Shown in pieces: positions 8,998 through 17,333 of a DNA stretch of 64,000 bases. Origin of the DNA: JALYUA01 sp038239305 (lineage in GTDB: Bacteria; Acidobacteriota; Thermoanaerobaculia; UBA5066; Gp7-AA6); NCBI GenBank assembly GCA_038239305.1, contig JBBSEW010000008.1:1-64000 (forward strand), read 5' to 3'. The notes beneath the pieces were generated by a model. It had not been told where the DNA came from and searched no databases. It saw only the letters and a program-made list of their open reading frames with translations. A program made the translations under genes and the position numbers. How positions within the stretch are numbered: the stretch's first letter is position 1; each line of letters starts with the position of its first letter.

Positions 8998-9747
8998 TCA
9001 GCCGGCCCGGATCAGGCCGAGGAGGAATTCCCGGTTGCCCTTCGCTCCTCGAATCGGCGACGGGATGACCCCGAGGGGCGACAGACCGAGAGTCGCTGCG
9101 AAGCCCCGCACCTCCGCGACCACGCGCTCATGGACCTCTTCCGAGCGCACGATTCCTCCTCGCCCGACCTCCGCGCGACCCGCCTCGAACTGCGGCTTGA
9201 CGAGAACGACGACCTTGGCGCCTGGCGCGAGAAGCGGAACGATCGCCGGAAGGATCAGCCGGACGGAGATGAAGGAGAGATCGAGCACGGCGAGCGCAGC
9301 AGGTTCCGGGACGTGCTCCTGCGACAGGAAGCGAGCGTTCACTTTCTCGCGCACGACGACCCGCGAATCGCTTCGGATTTTCGTGTCGAGCTGGCCATAT
9401 CCGACGTCGATGGCATAAACGCGGGCGGCACCCCGCTGGAGGAGGCAATCGGTGAAACCCCCGGTCGAGGCCCCGAGATCGACGCACACGAGCCCCGCCG
9501 GATCGATCGCCCACGCGTCGAGCGCCGCGGCGAGCTTCACGCCTCCGCGAGAAACGAAGGGATGATCGGGCCCTGCGACGCGAATGTCGGCGTCCTCGGG
9601 CGTCGGCGCGCCCGCCTTCTCGGCCCGCCGGCCGTCCACCTCGACGAGACCGGCGAGCACGAGCGCCTGCGCGCGCTCGCGCGACGGAGCGAGGCCGCGC
9701 GCGGCCAGCACGACGTCGAGGCGGGACTTCGTGCCGGTCTTCTTCAA
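8998..9747 (-). CDS. tlyA: TlyA-family rRNA 2'-O-methyltransferase / hemolysin-like protein
   Basis: The product has 249 residues: an N-terminal S4 RNA-binding domain (about 5-60; SRLDVVLAARGL, ERAQALVLAGLVEVDG) and an FtsJ-like SAM-dependent methyltransferase domain with VCVDLGASTGGFTDCLLQ as the SAM-binding motif. TlyA proteins 2'-O-methylate 16S and 23S rRNA in mycobacteria. The start is taken as TTG at 9747, because the sequence before it is the back-frame of the preceding dehydrogenase. This TTG overlaps that gene's TGA stop as TTGA, which implies translational coupling. Confidence 0.92.
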   Translation of the reverse strand: MKKTGTKSRLDVVLAARGLAPSRERAQALVLAGLVEVDGRRAEKAGAPTPEDADIRVAGPDHPFVSRGGVKLAAALDAWAIDPAGLVCVDLGASTGGFTDCLLQRGAARVYAIDVGYGQLDTKIRSDSRVVVREKVNARFLSQEHVPEPAALAVLDLSFISVRLILPAIVPLLAPGAKVVVLVKPQFEAGRAEVGRGGIVRSEEVHERVVAEVRGFAATLGLSPLGVIPSPIRGAKGNREFLLGLIRAG

Positions 9748-10814
9748 TCGGAGACGTTCTCCCGGGTCGCGGCCGCGGCGCCTGCGGCGGCGACGAGGAG
9801 CACCTTGAGGGAACCCTCCGGGTCTCTCGCCCGCGCGAACGCCTCGGCGGCGCGCTCGAGAGGAAACCGATGGGTCACGAGGTCCGCCACGGCGATGCGG
9901 CCGCTCGCGATCCGGCCGAGGGCCTCTCGCATGTCGTCCGGACCGCACGAGTACGACGGCACGACCCGGACCTCCCGGAAATACAGGTCGTGCGCCGACA
10001 GCACGAGCTCCTCGCCGGGCGCCGCCATCGTGAACAGAAGCAGCGTACCGCCGGCGGCGACCGCTTCCGCCGACGCCCGCATCACGGCCGGCTTGCCGGG
10101 ACAGACGAACACGAAGTCGAACCCGCGTTTCCCGGAGAGACGAGCCGCGGCCGAGGCGAGATCCTCGCGCGACACGTCGATTGTGTCGGCCGCCCCGGAC
10201 GCTTTCGCGAGCGCGAGCCGCGACGCCACCCGATCGGCACCGACGACGGCGGAGGCGCCGATCGAGAGCGCGAGCCGCACGGCAAGCTGCCCGGCCGATC
10301 CGAGCCCGACGACGAGCGCGGACTGCCCCACCGTGAATCCTCCCCGCCGAAACGCCTTCTCGACGGTCGCGAGAGGTTCCGTCCAGCTCGCTTCCTCATC
10401 GGTGACGCCGTCCGGAACCCGAAGGGTGTCGTGCGCGAGATTGCCTGCCGGGACCTTCAGGAGCTCGGCCATCCCGCCCGGCTCGAGCCGCGACGCCCGC
10501 CACGCCGCACAGTGAACGAACCGGCCCGCGCGGCACTCGTCACAGGCGAGACACGGCGCATGATGATGGGGGACGACACGGTCGCCCACTTTGAAATTGT
10601 GCACGCCCGGTCCGATCGAGTCGATCGATCCGACAATCTCGTGGCCGAGAACCGATCCGGCTTTCCGGCGGACGTACCAATCGAGGAGATCCGACCCGCA
10701 GATGCCCGCGACGGAAAGGCGAACGATCGCCTCTCCGGGCCCCGCCTCGGGAGGCGGCATCTCGACGACTTCGATCTCGCCGCCGTCTCCGGCGCGGAGC
10801 CGGACCGCCTTCAT
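9744..10814 (-). CDS. Zinc-dependent MDR alcohol/polyol dehydrogenase (threonine/sorbitol dehydrogenase type)
   Basis: The 356-residue medium-chain dehydrogenase has the catalytic-zinc ligands in ICGSDL and GHEIVG, a four-cysteine structural zinc lobe (CLACDECRAGRFVHC, spacing C-x2-C-x2-C-x7-C), and a Rossmann fold with VVGLGSAGQLAVRLAL for NAD(P). The substrate cannot be read from sequence. Its ATG overlaps the stop of a second, related dehydrogenase (ATGA at 10811-10814), and its own stop overlaps the tlyA start. The two therefore work in one operon, probably on consecutive steps of one pathway, though that is inference. This spot normally holds dxs in ispA-dxs-tlyA clusters. Confidence 0.88.
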   Translation of the reverse strand: MKAVRLRAGDGGEIEVVEMPPPEAGPGEAIVRLSVAGICGSDLLDWYVRRKAGSVLGHEIVGSIDSIGPGVHNFKVGDRVVPHHHAPCLACDECRAGRFVHCAAWRASRLEPGGMAELLKVPAGNLAHDTLRVPDGVTDEEASWTEPLATVEKAFRRGGFTVGQSALVVGLGSAGQLAVRLALSIGASAVVGADRVASRLALAKASGAADTIDVSREDLASAAARLSGKRGFDFVFVCPGKPAVMRASAEAVAAGGTLLLFTMAAPGEELVLSAHDLYFREVRVVPSYSCGPDDMREALGRIASGRIAVADLVTHRFPLERAAEAFARARDPEGSLKVLLVAAAGAAAATRENVSD

Positions 10815-11827
10815 GCGCCTCCGCGATCGATCGGCCGCACAGCGTAACGGATTCCTCGACCGGCGCTCTGCGCCTCGAGAAACCGCGGCAGGTCCTGGAG
10901 CCGTCCCGTCTCCGCGATCAGGGGAAGCGGATCGACGGCGCCCGACGCGAGCATCGCGAGCGCCTGCCCGGCCTCCTGCGGCGTCGAGTGGAATGAGCCG
11001 ATGAGTGAGATTTCGGCGTAGTGGAGACGCCCCGCGTCGAACGACGCCACCGCGCCGGGTGCGCACCCGCCGAAGAGCAGGACCCGACCGCCGGGTTTCA
11101 CGAGGCCGGGCAGGAGAGACCACACGTCGGGGTCGCCGGTCGCGTCGACGGCGGCATCCGCATCCTTCAGAGGAGGAGAGGCCCCGGAGAGCCCCGCGAA
11201 CTCTCCGCCGAACCGCGCGACGAGCGGCGCCCGCTCCTTCCGGCGGCCCGCGATCACGCATCGGACTCCCTTCAGCGCGGCCGTCCGCGCCCACAGACAC
11301 GCGAGAGCGCCGGCGCCGAACACCAGCAGCCGGGACCCGGGCGGCAAAGGACCGAGGCGGTTCCAGCCATGGAGCACCGAGGCCAGCGGATCGAGGAACG
11401 CCGCGGCCTCGTCGGGGAGGCCCGGCGGAACGCGATGAAGATTCCCCGCGACGACGGAGGCCGGGATCCGCGCACGCTCCGCGAAGGCGCCCCAGGTCCG
11501 GTCGGAATGCCCCGCCGCGCAGAGATTCGCGAAGCCGCCGCGGCACTCCCGACAAACGCCGCACGGACCGGAGACCCCGGGGACGACGCGGCTCCCGAGC
11601 CAGGACGGATCGACACCCTCCCCGAGCGCGATCACTTCACCGCACAGCTCGTGTCCCATGGTGACGGGAAGCGAGACGCGCGCATGCCCCCGGGAGAGGA
11701 GTTTCAGGTCGGTGCCGCACGTCACGGCGGCGAGCACCCGCACGATGAGCTCGCCCGCCGCGGGCAGAAGCGCCGGGAGATCCTGCTCCTCGAATCGGCC
11801 GATCGCCGTCTGAACGAACCCCTTCAC
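10811..11827 (-). CDS. Second zinc-dependent MDR dehydrogenase
   Basis: The product has 338 residues and follows the same layout as its neighbour: TCGTDLKLL and GHELCGE (catalytic zinc), CGVCRECRGGFANLC (structural zinc lobe) and a Rossmann motif LLVFGAGALACLWA. The frame is open upstream into ispA, but the family sequence begins at the GTG coding MKGFVQTAIGRFEEQDLP, preceded by a GGAGCGG ribosome binding site, so 11827 is chosen; a TTG two codons earlier is possible. Sequence identity to the neighbour is low apart from motifs, so this is not a fresh tandem duplication. Substrate unknown. Confidence 0.85.
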   Translation of the reverse strand: MKGFVQTAIGRFEEQDLPALLPAAGELIVRVLAAVTCGTDLKLLSRGHARVSLPVTMGHELCGEVIALGEGVDPSWLGSRVVPGVSGPCGVCRECRGGFANLCAAGHSDRTWGAFAERARIPASVVAGNLHRVPPGLPDEAAAFLDPLASVLHGWNRLGPLPPGSRLLVFGAGALACLWARTAALKGVRCVIAGRRKERAPLVARFGGEFAGLSGASPPLKDADAAVDATGDPDVWSLLPGLVKPGGRVLLFGGCAPGAVASFDAGRLHYAEISLIGSFHSTPQEAGQALAMLASGAVDPLPLIAETGRLQDLPRFLEAQSAGRGIRYAVRPIDRGGA

Positions 11828-11922
11828 GGGCAACCCGCTCCGCTCGAGATCCGACGCGCTCGCCTCGATCCGGCCATCGCGGCAGGATACCGCGCGCCGG
11901 ACTCGACGAATCTCCGAGGTGT

Positions 11923-12828
11923 TTACTTTCCCCGCTCGGCGACGAAGCGGGCGAGATCGGGAAGCCGGCCGCCGCGCCCGGGGAGCCCCTGGACCGACTC
12001 GATCGCCTGCTCGATCTGCTGCTTCAGCATGGCCCTCGAACGATCGACGCCCCATACCGACGGGAACGTCGCCTTGCCGGCGGCCACGTCCTTGCCCGCG
12101 GTCTTGCCGAGAGTGGCCGCGTCCGCTTCGATGTCGAGAATGTCGTCCTTGATCTGGAAGGCGAGCCCGACCGCCCGTCCATACACCTCGAGGGCCCGCA
12201 GCACGTCCTTCGTCGCGCCCGAGAGAATGGCGCCGACCGCGAGAGACGCGCGGATGAGGCGACCCGTCTTGTTCTCGTGGATCGCGAGGACGAGCTCCTC
12301 GGAGGGGTTCGCCGTCTCCTCGGCCTCGAGGTCGGCGGCCTGCCCGCCGATCATGCCGCGCGTTCCGATGGCATCGACGACGGCCTCGAGGGCTCGGATC
12401 TTCGCCGCCGCGAACTCTCCGCCTTCCGGATGCCGGGCGAGCGTCCCGAGCCCGTGCGTCAGGAGGGCGTCGCCGGCGAGGATGGCCGTCGCTTCGCCGA
12501 ACGCCACGTGACAGGTCGGCACGCCGCGGCGCAGGTCGTCGTTGTCGAGTGCGGGAAGATCGTCGTGGATCAAGGAATACGTATGGATCATTTCCAGACC
12601 GGCCGCCGGTGCGAGGAGCCTTCCGGGAGGAGCGCCCGCGGTCTCTCCCGCCGCGAGACAGAGGATCGGCCGCAATCGCTTTCCTCCGGCAAAGAGTGAG
12701 TGTCGGATGGCCCTGTGAAGCCTCTCGGGCCACGCGGTTTCGGGCGGAACGAGCCGGGCGAGCTCGCGATCGACCTCTTCCCGGCGGGCAGCCAGGTACG
12801 CGCCGACGTCAGTCGCGGTCGTCGTCAT
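11923..12828 (-). CDS. ispA: Polyprenyl synthetase (farnesyl/geranylgeranyl diphosphate synthase type)
   Basis: The enzyme (301 residues) condenses isopentenyl diphosphate with allylic diphosphates to make C15 or C20 prenyl chains. The first Asp-rich motif is DDLPALD (residues 89-95) and the second DDILD (228-232), with GGKRLRP near residue 48 and Met/Ile before the first motif. The DDxxxxD spacing in the first motif is the bacterial type. The ATG lies 20 nt inside the 3' end of xseB, an arrangement common in xseA-xseB-ispA operons. Chain length cannot be fixed from sequence alone. Confidence 0.93.
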   Translation of the reverse strand: MTTTATDVGAYLAARREEVDRELARLVPPETAWPERLHRAIRHSLFAGGKRLRPILCLAAGETAGAPPGRLLAPAAGLEMIHTYSLIHDDLPALDNDDLRRGVPTCHVAFGEATAILAGDALLTHGLGTLARHPEGGEFAAAKIRALEAVVDAIGTRGMIGGQAADLEAEETANPSEELVLAIHENKTGRLIRASLAVGAILSGATKDVLRALEVYGRAVGLAFQIKDDILDIEADAATLGKTAGKDVAAGKATFPSVWGVDRSRAMLKQQIEQAIESVQGLPGRGGRLPDLARFVAERGK

Positions 12829-13087
12829 CCGGGTCTTCTCCGGAGTCTTCGCCTGCGGCGAATTCCTCCGTCTTCCATTCCCCCGCCGAGTCCTTCAAAA
12901 CGACCTCGACGGCCTTCTGCACATCCGTCAGCTTTCCGTCGCAGAAGCGCGCGAGGAGCATCCCCTCCTGGAACAGCTCGAACTGCCGCTCGAGTCCGAG
13001 CCCGTCGCTCTCGATCTCCGCGACGATCGCCTCCAGCCGATCCATTGCTTCCTCGAACGACTTCTCCTTCTTCGGACGGATCGTCAT
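12809..13087 (-). CDS. xseB: Exodeoxyribonuclease VII small subunit
   Basis: The protein is 92 residues long and carries the family signature SFEEAMDRLEAIVAEIE, then LERQFELFQEGMLLARFC, forming two helices. The last 20 residues are strongly acidic (EDSGEDPDDDDRD) and are an extension beyond the usual 70-80 residues. It binds the large subunit to give the enzyme that cuts single-stranded DNA to oligonucleotides. Its ATG overlaps the xseA stop (ATGA). Confidence 0.93.
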   Translation of the reverse strand: MTIRPKKEKSFEEAMDRLEAIVAEIESDGLGLERQFELFQEGMLLARFCDGKLTDVQKAVEVVLKDSAGEWKTEEFAAGEDSGEDPDDDDRD

Positions 13088-14547
13088 TCCTCCTCCTGAA
13101 AGAGCGGGCCGAGCGACCCGAAATCCGTCTCGCCGCCCTGGGCGCCGTCGGCAGGCGACTTCCCCCTCCGCGGCCGGGCCGCGAAACGGTCGCCGACGAC
13201 CGCCGATATCTGTCCCTCGGAGAGCCGCACCCGCAGCCTGTCTCCGAGCCGCACCTCGCTGGCCGACAGGAGGGGCGACGAGCCGCCCTCCCGGTACACG
13301 ACGGCATAGCCGCGCGCGAGAACGGCGAGAGGACTCACGAGCTGCAGCTTGTCGGACGCGCGGGCGAGCCGCTCCCGTCCGCGCTCATGGCCCCGCGCCA
13401 TGCGCCGCTCGAGGTGCGAACGGAGGCTCGCGGCCGCCTCGCGCTTTCGCGGAAGCTCCGCCGCCCGCGTGAAGGACCGAAGGGAAGCGAGAGCGCGGGC
13501 GATCCGGCCCGCGTACTCGACCGGACGCCGTTCGAGAGCGGACGCGAGTGCGGCATGACTCTGGACGACGCGCTCCTGCTTCTCGCGCAGCCGGTAGCGG
13601 AACGCGAGAAGCCCTTCGGCGCGGGAGAGCCGCGCGAGATCGCCGCGCCTCCCGGACAGGAATCCCGTAATCGCCCGGCGGATGCGCGATCGCGCTCCCG
13701 CGACCCGGCGATCGAGCTCCTCCTTCTTCGCAGCCACCTGTTCCGCCGCGGCGGACGGCGTCGCCGCCCGCAGGTCCGCGACGAAGTCGGCGATCGTCCA
13801 GTCCGTCTCGTGCCCCACGGCGGAAATCGTCGGGATCTTCGACGCCGCGAGTGCGCGGGCGACCCGCTCGTCGTTGAAAGCGGCGAGGTCCTCGGCGGAT
13901 CCGCCTCCGCGGGCGACGATCAGGACGTCGAATCCCCCCTGCCGGTTGAAGGCCCGGATTCCCTCGACGATATCCGCCGCCGCCGCGGGCCCCTGCACCC
14001 GCGCGGGATAGATCGTGATCGAGAGCCCGCGAAACCGCCGCCGGCAGACGTTGACGATGTCCCGGACCGCGGCCCCGTCGGGAGACGTGACGACGGCGAT
14101 GCGGCCGGGCAGCATGGGGATCGGGCGCTTGCGCGCCTTGTCGAAGAGCCCTTCGGCCGTGAGCTTCTCCTTCAGCTGCTCGAAGGCGAGCTGAAGGGCT
14201 CCCGCGCCGACGGGCTCGATCGCGAAGGCCTTCATCTGGAACCGACCCTGCGGCGCCCAGAGGTCGAGCGATCCGCGGACCACGATCTCCTGTCCGGCCT
14301 TCGGCTGGAACGGCACCCGCCTCAGATCGGAGCCGAAAATAATCGCGGACAAGCAGCCGTTCGAATCCTTGATGGTGAAATACCCGTGCCCGCCGCGCAG
14401 CTCCCAGCGGCTGATCTCGCCGACAACGGAGATGTCCCGCCACGAAGTCCGAAGCGCCTGCCCGACCTCGGCGAGGAGCTCGGAGACGGTGTAAGGGCGG
14501 GGAGGCACGGGCGCGGGCACCGGGCGCAGCGAAGACATCGCCGCCAT
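13084..14547 (-). CDS. xseA: Exodeoxyribonuclease VII large subunit
   Basis: The product has 487 residues. An N-terminal OB-fold (YTVSELLAEVGQAL, VVGEISRWELRGGHGYFTIKD) is followed by the catalytic domain with VVTSPDGAAVRDIV and LIVARGGGSAEDL, then FNDERVARALAASKIPTISAVGHETDWTI (in two parts), and a long coiled-coil region. The frame extends upstream to 14670 without a family match. ATGs at 14547 and 14538 are equally acceptable; the first has a weak GGAA site. It heads the operon xseA-xseB-ispA-MDR-MDR-tlyA-nadK. The 165 bases before it (to the O-antigen-ligase-like gene) hold no gene and presumably the promoter. Confidence 0.94.
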   Translation of the reverse strand: MAAMSSLRPVPAPVPPRPYTVSELLAEVGQALRTSWRDISVVGEISRWELRGGHGYFTIKDSNGCLSAIIFGSDLRRVPFQPKAGQEIVVRGSLDLWAPQGRFQMKAFAIEPVGAGALQLAFEQLKEKLTAEGLFDKARKRPIPMLPGRIAVVTSPDGAAVRDIVNVCRRRFRGLSITIYPARVQGPAAAADIVEGIRAFNRQGGFDVLIVARGGGSAEDLAAFNDERVARALAASKIPTISAVGHETDWTIADFVADLRAATPSAAAEQVAAKKEELDRRVAGARSRIRRAITGFLSGRRGDLARLSRAEGLLAFRYRLREKQERVVQSHAALASALERRPVEYAGRIARALASLRSFTRAAELPRKREAAASLRSHLERRMARGHERGRERLARASDKLQLVSPLAVLARGYAVVYREGGSSPLLSASEVRLGDRLRVRLSEGQISAVVGDRFAARPRRGKSPADGAQGGETDFGSLGPLFQEEE

Positions 14548-14711
14548 TCTAACGTTCCGCGTCGTCTCCGCCGGCCTGCGCGATGCCGTTCGAAAAAGGG
14601 AAGAGGAAAAAGAAGGGGCGTTCTCGCCGCGCGACTCTGCCGCGGTGGCCCGAGGGATGCCGGAGGCCATACCGCCCGCGAGTCACGGCTGGCGGTCTCC
14701 GGAATACGGCG

Positions 14712-15860
14712 TCAGGATTCGAGGCGGAGAAATACCGGGGAAAACGGCACGGCGAGCACCAGGAGCGTCGCCATCTCGACTTCCGTGTCTCCAAAGTTGT
14801 ATTCGAAAAATCCAGCGACGAAGAGAGCCACGCCGGCGAGCCACGCTCCCGCGAGGAGAGCCGCGGGGGCGGGACGAGTCTCCCGGCGCAGGAGCCTGCC
14901 CGTTCGCGCGAAGAAAATCCCCATCATCGCGAGGTACGCGGCGCAGGCAAACAGGCCGTTGGCCGCGGCAATCTGGACGATGTTGTTATGGAGATGCGGG
15001 ACGTTCCAGTCCCGGGCTTCCGGGTCCCGGTAGAACGGATAGAGCGGCCGCACCTGGTCGGGCCCGACGCCGAAGACCGGCGACTCCGCGATCATCCGCA
15101 TTCCCGCCCGGGCCATGAGAATCCGGTCGCGGTTCGAGCCATCCTCGAGCGATGTGATCGAGGCGAACCGGGACTGGATCTCGGGCGGGACGAAGAGGAT
15201 CAGGAGGACGACGGCGGGCGCGAGGACGAGGAGCCCGCGCGGCCGGCGCAGCACGAGGTAGGAAACGAGTGCGGCAAACGTCCCGACATACGCGTTCCGC
15301 GTGAACGTCATGATCATCGCCGCGCAGGGCACGGCAGCGAGCGCTCCGAGCGCGCGCCAGCGCCCCCGGTCTTCGAACAGGAAACCGGCGAGAAGGCACG
15401 TCGAGATCATCGTCAGGCCCGAATACGTCATCCAGTGGGAGAGACCTCCCATGATCCGGTGGGAGAGATCGTCGCCGCCGTGGGCAAACTCCCAGAAGCC
15501 GACTGCCGCCAGGATGAGACCGCTCCCGCCGATCGCCAGGAACACCATCCTTCCGATGCGGACGTCCTCGACCAGGTCGATCGTGATCGGCAGCAGGAGA
15601 AGGAGGGAGAGTCCGGCGAGATGCTTCACGGAAACGGCGGGGTCGCGCGAGAACGCCGTCGAGAGCGCGGTGAAGATGGCGAGCAGTCCTGCGGCCGCGC
15701 AGATCGGCGCCGTGAACGCCTCGGACCAGCGCCTCTCCCGGACCTGCCGGGCACACCAGGCGAGCGCAAGGATCCCGAACGCGAAGTACGCCGGCGAGAT
15801 CCGGGACGTGAGGAAAGCGAAGAGAACGAGGAAGGCGAGAAGGAAGCGGCGCAGACTCAG
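14712..15860 (-). CDS. O-antigen ligase / polymerase-like membrane protein (Wzy/WaaL superfamily)
   Basis: About 382 residues with ten or so hydrophobic helices, a typical O-antigen ligase/polymerase layout. The diagnostic periplasmic loop carries GVGPDQVRPLYPF and HLHNNIVQIAAANGLF, the histidine-bearing signature of Wzy_C/WaaL proteins that join or polymerise polysaccharide on undecaprenyl carriers. No ATG, GTG or TTG occurs in frame near the N-terminus. The best start is a CTG at 15858-15860 that overlaps the preceding gene's stop as CTGA, mirroring the NTGA couplings elsewhere in the window. An upstream ATG at 16070 would add 70 residues unlike the family. Neighbouring glycosyltransferases fit a surface-polysaccharide role. 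Confidence 0.8.
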   Translation of the reverse strand: MSLRRFLLAFLVLFAFLTSRISPAYFAFGILALAWCARQVRERRWSEAFTAPICAAAGLLAIFTALSTAFSRDPAVSVKHLAGLSLLLLLPITIDLVEDVRIGRMVFLAIGGSGLILAAVGFWEFAHGGDDLSHRIMGGLSHWMTYSGLTMISTCLLAGFLFEDRGRWRALGALAAVPCAAMIMTFTRNAYVGTFAALVSYLVLRRPRGLLVLAPAVVLLILFVPPEIQSRFASITSLEDGSNRDRILMARAGMRMIAESPVFGVGPDQVRPLYPFYRDPEARDWNVPHLHNNIVQIAAANGLFACAAYLAMMGIFFARTGRLLRRETRPAPAALLAGAWLAGVALFVAGFFEYNFGDTEVEMATLLVLAVPFSPVFLRLES

Positions 15861-16105
15861 CGAGCCTCCGACCCCGGAAGAGCCTCGTCCACGAGCATGA
15901 CCGGAATGTCCGAGACGATGGGATAGACGAGATCCGCTTCCTTCGAGTACAGCCCGGAAGTCACGACGGGCTCTTCGTCCCGAAACTTCTCGCGGTACTT
16001 GTCGACCAGCTTCCGGCGGACGTCCTCCTTGAGCTCGATCAGCTCGAGGGGACCCTTCGTCTTGGGGCACACGAGAATCGCCAGCAGCTCGGGATCGACG
16101 GCCAT
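15857..16105 (-). CDS. Trm112-like / UPF0434 small protein
   Basis: The 82-residue protein has the family shape: LLAILVCPKTKGPLELI at the N-terminus and LVYPIVSDIPVMLVDEA at the C-terminus. The central insertion (about 30 residues, charged) is longer than in the 60-residue YcaR type. Trm112-like proteins activate methyltransferases in eukaryotes; the bacterial role is unclear. The frame is open to 16249, but the ATG at 16105 has a GGAGG site 5-6 nt before it and starts the conserved part. It is the first gene of a short minus-strand unit, divergent from the glycosyltransferase at 16206. Confidence 0.88.
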   Translation of the reverse strand: MAVDPELLAILVCPKTKGPLELIELKEDVRRKLVDKYREKFRDEEPVVTSGLYSKEADLVYPIVSDIPVMLVDEALPGSEAR

Positions 16106-16205
16106 GGGGGGAGCCTCCGCCGGAAGTCTAACCTTTCTACACTCGGCTATCTGCGCCCGGCTATCTGCACTCGTGCCCGTGCGCCGTCCGCGATAGCTTC
16201 TCGCC

Positions 16206-17291
16206 ATGCGCGTCTTGAACCTCGTCGCCGGGCAGAAGTGGACGGGCACCGCCGCGGTGGTGTTCGACCAGACGGCGGCGCTCGTCGCGGCGGGCGTGGA
16301 GGCGCAGTTCGGTTTCGTCGGGGACAGTCCCCTCGCCGAGCGGCTTCTTTCCGTCGGCTGGGCGCGCCCCCTGATGATACCGCGGCGCGGGCCGGCGGCC
16401 GCGCTTGCCGAGGCGAGGATTCTTTCCGCGACGCTCGAGCGGGAGCCGTTCGACGTCGTCCATGCGCATGCGACCCACGATCACTGGCTGGCGGGGGCCG
16501 TGGTCCGGAAGTCCGGCGCCCGGCTCGCGCGGACTCTCCACAACCTCCGGCACACGCGGCGGAATCCCGCGATGCGATGGCTGGCCGGACGGACGGACGG
16601 GTTCTCCTACGCGAACCGCGAGATCGCGGCGGCTTTCGGCGCGCCCGGGCCCATCCACTCGCCCGTCATCGACACCGCGCGTTTCGTCCCCGCGTCTTCG
16701 GGAGCCGGCGCGCGCGCGGCGGCTGCATGGCTGCCGGAGCCGTCTCGCCTCGCAGGAGAGATGCTGGTCGGCACCATCGGGAAGATGGCCGAAGGCCGCG
16801 GCCACCGGGAGGCGATCCGCGCGGCCGCCTCGATTCCCGAGGCGGTCCTCGCGCACGTCGGACATGGCGAGCTCATGCCGGAGCTGAAGGCACTGGCGGG
16901 CTCCCTCGGCGCTGCGCCGCGCAACGTGTGGCTCGGATACCGGGAGGACGATCTGCCGGAGCTGGTGCGAGCCTGGGACGTCTATCTCTTTACGGCCTCC
17001 GGGTCCGAACAGGGCCAGCGGGCCATCCTCGAGGCCATGTCGTCCGGGGTCGCGGTCGTGGCGCTTGCGGTACCCGGCGTGCGGGATCTGATGACCGACG
17101 GCCGCGAAGGGCTGATGGTGGAACGGCCCGACGAGCTCGGTCCCGCGCTCGCCCGGCTCGCCGCCGATCCCGCCCTGCGCGCCGCGATGGGGGCGCGGGG
17201 AAGGGAACGGGCGCTCGCGTTCACCGCCGGCGAGTACGCGAAGCAGGCCATCGCGTTCTACGAAGGGATCCTGCGGCTCCTCGTCCCTTGA
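16206..17291 (+). CDS. Glycosyltransferase, GT4-like
   Basis: The 361-residue protein has two Rossmann-like halves (GT-B fold). The acceptor half has DVVHAHATHDHWLAG; the donor half has VGTIGKMAEGRGH and ends with the retaining-transferase signature DVYLFTASGSEQGQRAILEAMSSGVAVVA (read in two parts; catalytic Glu in the E-x7-E-like region). It probably adds a sugar to a lipid-linked surface glycan in the cytosol. It stands alone on the plus strand between the Trm112-like gene and the convergent peroxiredoxin, with 43 nt to the latter's stop. The 100-base divergent spacer (16106-16205) holds a CGGCTATCTGC direct repeat. Confidence 0.88.
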   Translation: MRVLNLVAGQKWTGTAAVVFDQTAALVAAGVEAQFGFVGDSPLAERLLSVGWARPLMIPRRGPAAALAEARILSATLEREPFDVVHAHATHDHWLAGAVVRKSGARLARTLHNLRHTRRNPAMRWLAGRTDGFSYANREIAAAFGAPGPIHSPVIDTARFVPASSGAGARAAAAWLPEPSRLAGEMLVGTIGKMAEGRGHREAIRAAASIPEAVLAHVGHGELMPELKALAGSLGAAPRNVWLGYREDDLPELVRAWDVYLFTASGSEQGQRAILEAMSSGVAVVALAVPGVRDLMTDGREGLMVERPDELGPALARLAADPALRAAMGARGRERALAFTAGEYAKQAIAFYEGILRLLVP

Positions 17292-17333
17292 AGGCGGGAG
17301 GTGGGAGGCGGGAGCCGGGAGATCGGCTGTCGG

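Noticed and set aside
10811..12733. 640-residue dehydrogenase fused to an upstream domain
   Set aside because: The first half lies within ispA on the same strand in another frame and has no family match; the dehydrogenase begins at 11827.
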